From Panorpa germanica (lineage: Eukaryota; Arthropoda; Insecta; Mecoptera; Panorpidae): a stretch of DNA of 64,000 bases. The translations under genes were made by a program, and so were the position numbers. This document shows positions 21,000 to 32,900 of the stretch, piece after piece (within the stretch, counting starts at the first letter, position 1; every line of letters begins with the position of its first letter). Location of the stretch: contig OY783207.1 in the NCBI GenBank assembly GCA_963678705.1, positions 22,852,001 through 22,916,000 of the forward strand, read 5' to 3'. A model generated the notes under the pieces. That model did not search any database. It worked only from the letters and a program-made list of their open reading frames with translations, and was not told the origin of the DNA.

Positions 21000-23900
21000 A
21001 TGACGTTTGAGAAAACAGAGCTAGTGCGGGAATCCAACGACTGTGATAAGAACACTCCGGACTACCTGTTGAACGAGAAAATTTCGAAGAATGTGGAATT
21101 CAGTGACAACAACAGCAACAACAACGCAAAGGATGCCAACAGGAATGTCACGGATGACACGAAGGGGCTGTGTGTGGAGGAGAAGGACCTGGGGGGTTGT
21201 GCGAAGGTGACTTCATGGTGGAAGTCTGTCAAGTTGAAATCTACGATGGGGCACCTGAGTCTGCTGATGTCGTTGATGGTGTATTGCGCCGTTGGAGGCC
21301 TGGTAAGTCCAACATCTGTTCAGTTCGTAATTTTTAATGTCAAATGTTAAGGTATAAATGCAGTAACCTGCCAAATTCGTATCGTTAACTTATATAACGT
21401 GATTCTAATACATGATACACATTTACTACTTGTAAATAACACTTTTTAAGGTTAAGAAGTTGTCAAAAATATCAGATATTAATCATTAAATTAAAAGTTT
21501 GAACCAAAAAAAGAACCAGAAACAAAATAAGAAATCAATATCAAGAAAAGTATCACTTAGTAGTTCGTTAGCAGATATTTCTCTAAGAAATCACTTTCTT
21601 ATGTTCAGCGCAGTGCAGGGCAAGAGAAATTTATTGAAAATACGGGATGATGACTTAGCGCCCCACTCTATTTCAAATATTTTAAATGTTTTTCCACTAA
21701 CCTACTGTGATCCTTATTTACTGTTTGACGCCCCTGATCTTGGCGTAACCACCCATCTCATGTATGCTCCTCTGACTGGCCCTGGTTTGCCACTGTAAAC
21801 TCTGTAGAAAACGAACATTTCCGATTACGGTTTTCGTTAATAAGCAATTAAAAAGAGAAAGTTACTTGTGGAAAAGTTTAGGGAAATTATTTAAATTCGT
21901 CTGCTGACCTTTAAGGTAGTATGGCCGAAAATCCACTTTTCTTCAGAATTTGATAAATTTAAAATATAGTGTTAACCTAGGTGTATTTAACATGTAAAAA
22001 TTTTTCCCATCGATTGTAAAGCGAGATTTTTAGGAATGCTTTAAAAAAGTAATCTATACTAATATTATAAAGCGACAGAGTTTGTTTGTTTGAACGCGCT
22101 AATCTCCGAAACTACTGGTTCGAATTGAATAATTCTTTTTGTGTTGGATAGTCCAGTTATCGAGGAAGGCTATAGGCTATATAACATCACGCTACGACCA
22201 ATAGGAGCAAAAATATAGTGGTAAATGTGTAAAAAACGGGAGAAATATTATAAAGCACAATCGAGTAGTCATTCGATACGTGATAGACGTGTTTTGTTTG
22301 TTTCCTTAAAATAATTTAATTGAACTAATATTATTAAATATACATATATATAAATTAATTAAAAAGTAAATTTAAATTTAAAGTAAAATTGCATTATCTA
22401 AAATATTATTATTTTAATATTCAAATTTTCTGAATTTAAAAAATGAATTTGAATTCTGAGGGGAAAGTGGGAGTTGACCCCAATATAAATTTATACAATG
22501 AAGATAATTTAACTTTATCTTCTTATAAAATTATGATTCAGAAAGAAGATATTCTAAATGAAAAATATGGGATCAGTACATTAAAAACAGCAAAAATGCT
22601 ATATAATTCAGAATATGGAAAAGATATTACAGAAATAAAGAAAATAGGGAAAAATAGAATAATGGCGGTATGTAAAAATCCTAAATCAGCTAATATGTTA
22701 GTGAAATTAAATAACAAGAAAACATCAGGAGTTGATATGTTTATACCAATGTTTTGGATTACAAGAATTGGAATTATCAAAAATGTAGATATTGAATTTT
22801 CGGAGGAAGAATTAAAAGAAAACATTTATAGTGACCCGTATAAAATCCACTCCATAAGGAGATTAAAAAGGAGAGTGAAAGTTGAAGATGAAATTAAATA
22901 TGAGGACTCTAGAAATATTATCATTTTCTTTGAAGGCCAAAATTTACCTCAATATATTTATATTTGGAATGCTAAATTACCCTGTGAACCATTTATTAAA
23001 AATACGAGACAATGTTATAAATGTTTAAGATATAACCATACGGCCAATCAATGTAAAGGAAAGAGTAGATGTAGCAAATGTGGTTCAAATGAACATACGC
23101 TAAATTTATGTAAAAATGAAATTATAAAATGTGTAAATTGTGATGAAGAACATGATGCGACTGATAAAAATTGCAAAGAAAGAAAAAGGCAACAAGAAAT
23201 AAAAATTTTAATGGGAAACAGAAATCTTAGTTATCAAGAAGCCGCTATTGAAATACCTCAAATTTGGAAAGACAAAAATTCGTATGCTGTAACTACAAAA
23301 AATAGATTTGATATATTATCTAATTATGAAAAGGACTTTCCTCAAAATTTAACAAGTCGTGAAAATAGTATACCATCATATAAGCCAGCACCCATTAGAA
23401 AAAGAACATATTTAGATAGAAACTGTAAAAAGGAAAATATTAAAAAACAAAATAATATAAATGATAATAAAATTGAAACTAAACAGAATGAGAAAGAACA
23501 AAGTTTCATTAATTACAAGGAACAATTACAGAAAAAATGAACAAGATAATGACGAGGAACAAACAGAAAATAATTCTCAGAGGTCCATAAAAGTACCAAA
23601 AATTCAATCCAACTCTAAATTATTAGTATCACAAAATTTTAGTGAAAATAAAAATGAAGAAAGAAATAAATTCATGACGGATTCAAATAAATTTTCTATA
23701 TTTGAAAATATAGAAAGAGGAAGAAAAAAATAGCGAAATTATAAAAATAATATAATATAAGAGCATACATATTAGAGTAACATATAAAATTATAATTATT
23801 AAATAGCGTCTATTCGTAAATAAGGTTTCTAGAAATTGATATTATACAGTGGAACGGACGGAAATTAATTAGTGAAATATTAAAATATTTATAAATTTGT

Positions 23901-26900
23901 AAAATTAAATTATAAATTATAAAAGATGTATTTAAAAAAGATTGTTGGTGGCTATGACGAAAGAAAGTCAAGGCAAATAAGTGAATAAATATAAAAAAAA
24001 AATATTATAAAGCGACAGAGTTTGTTTGTTTGAACGCGCTAATCTCCGAAACTACTGGTTCGAATTGAATAATTCTTTTTGTGTTGGATAGTCCAGTTAT
24101 CGAGGAAGGCTATAGGCTATATAACATCACGCTACGACCAATAGGAGCAAAGATATAGTGGTAAATGTGTAAAAAACGGGAGAAATTATTTCATCTTTGA
24201 AGCCTTCCGTTGCGTGCGCCGTGAAAACGGTTCAAGATACACAAAAAATATGTATTAAAGAATAATAGCTCTTTTAATGATCTAAAAAACAGTCCGCGAT
24301 AGTATATGTCTATCTTTTAAGATTAACTCACAAAAACCGTTTTTATGGTATTTCAACAAAAAACTTTAAAGATTACAATGATAAATAACTCCCAAACAAA
24401 ACCAACTCGCTCTCTGCGCTGGCCGGCGCGGCGGGAGAGAGGCGGTGCTTGCGGGCAAGCCGGAAGGGGGTGTAGCTCAACGAGATACCATGCCGCGCGG
24501 GTCACTCGCGCGGTCGGCTCCCTACTGAACGGTTGAATGCAGCGCTAATTTGTTTATGCGATATAATTATCATCGTAATATTACTTTTTAAACACAGTTT
24601 CATTTTGTAGTTGTTTTCTATATAGTAGGTACTTTATTTGTTTTAGGATAGTATTTAGTTACACAATAATAACACTTTTTTGTTTTTATGTAGATTATCT
24701 TAATATATATAAATTACGTGTCACTGTGTTGTCCGCTATGGACTCCTAAACTACTTAACCGATTTTAATGAAATTTGTACACCGTGTGCAGTTTGACCCA
24801 ACTTGAAAGATAGGATAGCTTACATCTCAATTTATTTATCTTATTGCTAATTATTTGTCTATTAATTATCTGTATATGACATATGACATCGGGCGACGAT
24901 GATGGCGACATCTGTTGACTAGATTGAGTAAATATTCTGTTGAGTAAATCGAAATCTGTTGACTAGATTGAGTAAATATTCAATAGATGGCGCTATGTAA
25001 TGTAATATGACAAAAACGTTAGTCACAGCAACGCGTGGCCGGGACAGCTAGTATTTAATAAAACAAAAAATTTAGGAAAATTTAGAAATGAAAAACATCG
25101 ATTATCGATTTGTTGACAAGATATAAATATTTAAAGTGTCATTGTATAGTGATGTGAAAAGTGTCAGCATATGAAAGTTTCTATGTATCGAGTACAGTCT
25201 CCGACAAAAATTAATTAGTCTGTCATTAAGTATTTTAAAGTTTTTGTATTGACTTTCGGACTATACTTCTGTCTCCGATTGTCACAGTAAACTACCTTAA
25301 CATAAAATAGAATTCCTATCTTCACTGATTTAATATATATATATTTTTATATTTTGAATGGCCTCCTATGACCCAGTCCTTTTTTCGCTATATAGTCTGC
25401 ATTGTCACTTACTCTACTATAATTATCATGACTGTTACCTAATTCGTACTTATACAATTGAATCTCCAGTGATTTCATTTCATTCCTTCGCTCAGACCAA
25501 ACCCTTAGATTTTGTAAATTGCCACGTGACTAATCCTAACGATGGCAAGACATACAGACCAAGTCGGAATTATTATTAGCGACTGAGCAACCCTTTCAAT
25601 TATAGCCCTGATTAAATTCCTTTTGTGTCTTTCCGCTATTTTCTCTCTTGGAGATACCCTCCGCCCAAAATTATTTCTCCTCAGATGCACTAGCGGCCGG
25701 TATGATCTACCGACCCTGGCCCACTCTTCTTGACTCTTGCCTGATTTTATAATAACATTAGTTTTACAGATAAACAAAATAATATTATATTATATATATT
25801 ATTTTTTAACACAAATATAAAAACTCCTTTTATTATTTCTATTTAAATGTTATTCTTACTTACATATGAAGCTCGTGACATTTGCTTCTTAACTAATGTT
25901 GGCTACGTATGGTTCGGTTATGTTACGAACCGCAAGCATGTCCCAACATGAACCCAACATAGTGTGATATATTAGTGTGTAAGGGGCCTTTATGGTTTAA
26001 TAGCAATGAAAATGTCAAACATCTCTTAAATGAGACAAAATCACAATAAAATGGTTTCTTTATCAATCACATCGTTCTGTTAATTGCCGTTACGATTAGA
26101 CTCCCCCTTACACTTCTCCCGCCGCTTCTCGTGTCACGGTATGGCGCGTCGTTTGTGTTATTTCCGTGACCTCGTTGGCGTCGAGCATACCTGTTCGTCA
26201 ACAGTTCTTTTTTCAATAGAGCTCGTAAATAAAGGTGCTTGACTTCGCTGTTGTCTACGGAGTCCTGCGTCTTCAGGAATCTGCGTTCAGCTGACGGAGA
26301 ACGGTGGGGGCGGGGCGTGAAGGCTGCCTACAGAGAACTAAGCAGGCGCTATTATTAGTTCGATTCTATATTTATGCGTATTTAAGTCTTACAATAATAG
26401 AACATATCAGAGGTGCTATAACTTTATTACTAAAATACCCAATTTTCAATTTTTTTTATTAATTAGTTACTCAAATATTACATAATCTAAAATTTGAGGT
26501 TCCTTCAAAGTGTCCTATCGGGCCCCTAAATTTCTTAGTTTCCTTTTTATCAATTTTTAAATGTCTAAATTTTGAAATATGTTTGAATTAAACAGCGTAA
26601 TATATGCTACATGCAAAATTTTAACTTTCTATGTTTAACAAATTAAAAATTATATAAGAAAAAGTGACTACTTTTATTCCCAGGTTTTCCAAAACTACGG
26701 ATTTCCAGGAAATTCAGGGGAAAATCTGAGGACACCAGAAGTTTTATAACTTTTTTCTCTACGAAATAGCGAATTTTTAAAAACATGTTTGGAGACGTTC
26801 TTGATCTACCATACGAATTTCAGTAACATACTCTTAGAACATACATCTGAAACATAATAATATGGAAAATATATAAAATTATTTAAATTAATTTCAACTT

Positions 26901-29900
26901 TAAGTTCAAAACTTATCGGATAGTCACAACTTTCTCTATGAGTAAGATACTCATCTACAAATGCTTCTTGAAACTGATCTAGTCTTATGGAGTTTAAATA
27001 TGTAACACATCATCCAATACGAATATAAAAATCCTCCAGATATTCCAGCCAAAATATCTTTGTACAATTAATAGTGCATCTTGGTATCACGGCCTTCATC
27101 GTGACTTAAGAATCCCAACCATTAAAATTGAAAACTATAAGAAACGGATTGAAAACCATCTAAGCCAGCTAGATTCAGGCTTAATGAATCTTAAGAGAAT
27201 ATTACGAAGAATATTATAAAAGAAAAGCTCCATAAAACCCAATTAGTCTAATCTAATTACTATATTCTTTGACTATCGCATATGTCATTGAACATATACC
27301 AAGCTTATTCTACATAACATATATATTGATGGCTTCATAGACAGATTGCATTATCTTCTTATTTAACAAAAACAAAGTTCAGAACACAGTTTGAGAAACA
27401 GTGGATTTAAAACAAGTAAAAGAAATACTCGTACATATTGCTACCACTAAAAACTTCCTAGAGTACGGTAAACATTGCGGCTGTTAAAAGCCAGAAATGA
27501 AATATAAATGAAGTAGAGAAAATAATAGGAAGAAAGTGGAGTGAGGGAGGTGGAGGAGAACACAGCAGCTGTGCAGTGTGAAGTCAAACAGCGCGAAGTG
27601 ACAACCCAGTGCGTGTGTGTGTGTGAGGCGTCACGCTAGGTGCGTCTATCTTCCTTCATTTTAAACCATTTAACAAATGTTTATCATAACGAACCTGCTT
27701 AGGGTTCGTCTCCATCAGTGTAACATTCAACTAATTACTGAAATAATAATACAATGTTGACCTTTCTGGTAATGAGCCATTGCCCTATGGACACTCACTT
27801 TAAATTAGTAATCTTTAAGTAACAATTTAAACCTAGAGAAAATTTATAACATAACATTAAACACTTGCAAAATGGGTTCGATTTTCGCCTGGTTGGTTGT
27901 TTTACCGACTTTATTTTATTCCTGGGAAATTTCAAATCATGTTTCCCAAGGAATATAAAATTGTTAAATTAAGGCCCTCTAATTGTAAATTTTAAATTTT
28001 AAATAGAATTAAGTTTTAAAAAATTTAAATTCTAGTGATAATTCTAAAGAATGATGTTGACATGCAAAATTTAGGAGATGTATTTCAATATAATAATAAT
28101 AATACCATAAAATTTATGTGGATACCAGGACATTGTGGAATAAGAGGATACGAAATTGCGGATAAATTGGCAAAGGAATCAATAAATTTAGAAATTGAGA
28201 TGAAAGTGAAATTACATTCATATGAATTTTTTAATATAATCCAAAATTAAACTTCAATTTGAGAAACACAGATTTCATTAACAAAAGTCAGTTAAAAGGA
28301 AGAGATTATTATATGTTACATCCAAATTTAAGTAAGAAGAGATGGTTTAGAAATGACTCCCGCAAAATTATATCAACTATAATCAGAATCAAAAGTAATC
28401 ATTGCAAAACTCCAGCTCACCTGTACAAAATTAATATTAAATCTGACGATAGATGTCAATGTGGTGAAGAAGGAACTTTGGATCATATTATATTTGAATG
28501 CATAAATTATAGTTTAGAAAGATCAAAATTGAATAGTGATATATTAAATGTGATTAAAACTTTTCCTGTTAATATTAAATTTTTGTTAAGTGATTCAAAA
28601 TTAATTAGTGAATTATTGAAATATTTAGAAATTTGTAAAATTGAATTATAAATTATAAAAGATGTATAAAAATGTTTCATGGAGGCTATGACAAAAGAAA
28701 GTCAAGGCAAATAAGTAAATAAATATAAAAAAAAAAAAAAAATTAGGGCCCTCTAATTGTAAAAATTATAAAACACGGGTGTAAAACTTGATAAAATTTG
28801 TGTTCTCAAGAACTAGTTTAATATGTATTATCTTGAAAGAAAAGTTAATATGCAAATAACAGAAGTTTTTTTACAATGGTTTATTAATATTAGTTAACTT
28901 GCTGATTAGCAATTTTTTTGTTGGTAAGCGACTTTATAAGATCTGATATTAATTTAAAACAACTAAATATTCTAGCAAATTATAATGCAGAAATGGAATT
29001 ATATTTAATATAGATGACGAAAATATTTTATTGTCTGTAAGTTTGTGGCCCCAAGGATGTCTTACATTTTTGCTATTGATTATTCTTTTTTAAACATCTA
29101 AATGTTTTTTTTTTATCCTTGATAAAATATAAAATTTGATTGATTATCTTTATATATTTAAGAAATAATCTTGCAATCTTGCTTCCCGCATAACGGGATC
29201 TAAAAATCGATTTTCATGATTAAATCAATTTATGATTTTATCAAATCACCTTCTATCTACGACTACTTTGCGAGTGTATGAAATTTTGCAATATTTTACA
29301 TAGAAATTTTTCATTCTTAGATTTCTAAAATAAATATCTTTGTTTCTATGGCTCCTATATTTTCTTTTTACAAAGTATGCCATTAAGGTTGAGGTAATAA
29401 TTTTTGAAATCAATTGAATAAATACCTCCATTTTTTGATAACAATGTTTATAACAAATTAATGAATGCATTTCGAAGTAAGGCAATAATTTCATTAAAAC
29501 TTAAGAGCCTCAACCAGACCTGATTTCTATTTCACTTTATTCACATACAGGATTTTTTTATATTGCAATAATCCGATTTTACAGATATTATCAAATTAGA
29601 TATCTCAAAAATACATATCTTTGAAAGTCTAAACAATGAAATTTACAAAACACTACATCCGCGTGAACTATTTGTAGCCAAAATAGAAAACATCTTCAAA
29701 ATTTTATGTGAATAAAAGTCGTATACTCGTGCAGACAATCCTTCAGGTAAACATCACGAGCATCTATTCATTTTGGGCGCACCCTCTGGAATGCTTTTTA
29801 AGTGACGGAGTACTTTTTTAATGACAAAAGTATTTCCGGCAAATCTGTGACACTAATGTGTCCTTAGATCAGTACGAGTCGTCATGTATCACACGAATGT

Positions 29901-32900
29901 TTAGTTTTATGATTGTAAAATGTCTTATTACGTCAAGAATGCTATAGTAATAAACAAGACACGGTCATCTAGCTCATCGCTTGGGAATTTTAAGTAGTTT
30001 TCCTTTCACCCTACATTACATCAGGCAACTGAAGGAAAATAAAGAATCCGTTGTCTAATTTGGAAGAAACATATTAAATAAATAATTTACTGATTGTTTC
30101 GTATTTAGTATTGTTAATCAAATCGTTCGTTTTTGGTGCGTAATACTTTTATTATAACGTAGAAAGGTTCGACCTGGATAAAAACCCGAATAGAAGCGCT
30201 CCCTCAGAGTAGGAGGCACCTCTATTTAGTCGCCAACATAAAAATAATTGGGAAAATAGTGTTTTTATATGATTATATTTAAAATCATAACTACTACAAT
30301 ATTTTAATATTATTATCCACAACCGCCACGGGTCCCGGTCTACAAAAACGTGATTTAAGTATAACTATTGATTTCGCGTTGCGGCAGCAATTCAATTATG
30401 ACTAGATACAATTATTTCGTGTAAGAGCCAAAAAAATCTAATTTCAGATAAAATGAAAGGACCCCAAATTCCGTTCAATTTTGACTAGATACGATTGATT
30501 TTGCGTGGTAACGTAAGGGAAAGGTAGTTTTAGATAGGTTGGAAAGCATTTGAAACTAGTAGATACAATTGATTTTGTTTTAAAACTAAAAAAAGGGCTC
30601 CCATCAATCTACTGTCCACTGTTTACAACTTTTACTAAATTTTTTTTTAGTAATTCATGAACATTTTGAATTTGTTTTGGATTGTCTGAAAGCATAAGTT
30701 AGTCCAGCTTGGAGTTGAGAGTGGGACTATAGATGCAGATGTGGTGAACGGGAAACACTGATGCATATATTAAAAGAATGCCCAGACTACTATGAAGCGA
30801 GAGTAAAATTTCAAGATAGAATAAAAGTCAGAGAAATTGGAAGTCTAGAGTATCTAGTAAATGAAGAGATTAGGTATCGATATTATAATGAGTATGCGAA
30901 GGAGATTTTTGAAACTAGAAAAATGCTATTGAAGAATGATGAAGTAAGAAGAAGAAGAGATGCAGAGACAATAATAGAAAGTGAAGGAGAGGAATTAGAG
31001 CAAGGGAATTGGGATAATTTCACGGCGGATGAGATTGAACAGTAAATTAGATAAGATGAGTTATAAAAAGTTCCTTTGTACATATTTTATTTGTTCCTAT
31101 ATAATTATATATTAATGTAATTGAAATGTAAAAAATTAAGGGGGATAGAATAAGTGGAAAAAGTAGTACATATAGGCTTCCGCCTATATGTGGTGCTATT
31201 AAATTTAATAAATGAAAAAAAAAAATGTCTGATGCGTTTTGTTCGTTGAGTTTGATATTGTGGGCAGGGTACTAGTTAGCGTCTCAGGGTACTGTTATTT
31301 GCGTCTGACAGTTGCTGTACTGCGGAGCTTTTGTTTTTCTCATTAAGCATAATGCATCAACCTCGTATGTCCTATTCGTAGTCTGAAGATGGCTTTTTCA
31401 AATTATCTATTGCTCTGATAAGAAGTTTCCCACTTTTTTGTATTTTCCATTCTATTAAGACTAAGTGTAATATATCAGAGACTGGATTTCCTTTCATAGC
31501 AGCCAACTTGGCGAAAAGTTATAAGCAAAAATAAATTAGGTTTGGTAATGAAGAGATTACCCTACTGCAGTCCGTTACAGTAATCCAGTTTGACGGTTTT
31601 ACATCATGAAAAGAAACGCTTAAAATGCACGGTTGGCCGAAGATGCCAAATTAGTCCCTGAACAGGTTGTATGCTGCCTGCATACCTACATACCTATATA
31701 CCTACATACCAAACATCTACTATTTATTTTTCCGAAATGTGTTTCCTAATATTTAGACATTTTCTACAAACAAATTTCTAAATTGACGAATGTACATAAA
31801 GTAGTCGAAATTACAACAACTTTTAAATAAATTTATTTTAAGAGTCGCTCAATTTATTTTTCTAGCTCGTACAAAATGTTTTCAAATCGGTTCTTTTAAA
31901 AACAGGCTGACTTGAATAAATAAACGAACAGCGAAAGAAAACTTGTCTTGTATGTTAGAATAGATACAGTAACAAGTCAAATTACTAGAATAGAAATGGA
32001 GAAACTCATTTTTACATTAATTAATGAACTGCTCATTTTGAAGGTGTGATAAGTCAATTCTTTTAAAAAGTTTGCGCAATTAAAGTTTTAATGATTAAGT
32101 GCCCAATAAACATTTATTTATTGGGTTGGTAATCGTAACTGGCTCGGTCCACATGCTGGTTGATGATTGGCGTACGCGGCTCGAAGTTAAGTTTGCGGTA
32201 GTTGTCAAAACAAGTTAGCGACAACATACGTGTACATGTGTAACAAAACGGCAAGTGTATAAAGGAACAGAGGATAATTTGGGACGACAAAGGCAAAGAG
32301 TACTGCAAAATGATTTCAAAAAGTTGCTATGTATTTGTGGAAAAGAAGAATACGCTAAACCGTAAATATATATAACTAATACGTAAAAAAAGGATCTACT
32401 TTCACTGATTTGATATTAAGAATTAGTTTTGCATATTATTCTTCGATGCTCAAGACACTCGTCGCGGATACAATGCTGTAATATGCCTGAGGAATACAGG
32501 CAGATATTTGAAAGCGAAGAAGATCCGAAACACCTTTTGCCTTTATTAATACAACTAATTTAATCTCTTCATTTTAAGTACCCATACTCGTCTCTATAAG
32601 TTGTAAGTTATGTATTGTAAATGTTTATAAATATATTTATTGCTTTAAGTGCTGAGTTCTGATACTTATTAAAAAAAAAAATTTACGTGAAAGTTTTACA
32701 TTCAAACAAAATATTATATTACACATAAATATAAATTATTTTAAACATTAAATTTATTATTATTATTTAGTTCCCTACATTTGCTTGTTAAAGGGTCGTG
32801 TATTCGAAACCACGAACTTGCTCAGTTCAAAGTAGAGCCCAATATATTCGTGCGTGAATAGGACACTTTAAAGGTATTACGAACATACATATTTGTTAGT

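Larger units (their letters stand above)
22247..24000 (+). mobile_element. ORF1-only (internally deleted) non-LTR retrotransposon
   Basis: A 1,754-bp element has a 5' leader (22247-22442), an ORF1, a stub of ORF2 and an A-rich tail. The last about 120 bp (AAGTCAAGGCAAATAAGT plus a poly(A) run) is shared with the 5'-truncated copy at 27990-28739, which proves family membership. Between about 23861 and 23862 the whole reverse transcriptase region is missing. It is flanked by 186-bp direct repeats. Confidence 0.88.
22053..25052 (+). mobile_element. Helitron-derived block (non-autonomous), carrying a LINE insertion
   Basis: It starts TCTATACTAATATTATAAAG after an A, and continues with CGCTAATCTCCGAAACTACT and ATCGAGGAAGGCTATAGGCT, the common 5' region of insect Helitrons. 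The block ends GGGACAGCTAGT before a T, matching the CTAGT end and A/T insertion site. No Rep/helicase is present. A GC-rich internal patch lies at 24400-24535. The block may be two Helitrons, since another 5' end starts at 24698. Confidence 0.75.
27990..28739 (+). mobile_element. 5'-truncated LINE copy with 24-bp target duplication
   Basis: About 750 bp ends in a long A run and is flanked by a 24-bp duplication (AAATTAAGGCCCTCTAATTG start at 27966; matching copy at 28740-28763 with one difference). It contains the ORF2 RNase H end and C-terminal zinc motif. The 3' end is shared with the ORF1-only element at 22247-24000. Confidence 0.88.

Noticed and set aside
21499-21798. 99-codon open stretch soon after K2P exon 1
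   Set aside because: No ATG at its start, no splice signals in phase with exon 1, and its end looks like repeat sequence.
24468-24540. tRNA-Ala-like start (GGGGGTGTAGCTCAA)
   Set aside because: It lacks a matching acceptor strand, anticodon arm and T arm; it is part of a GC-rich Helitron interior.
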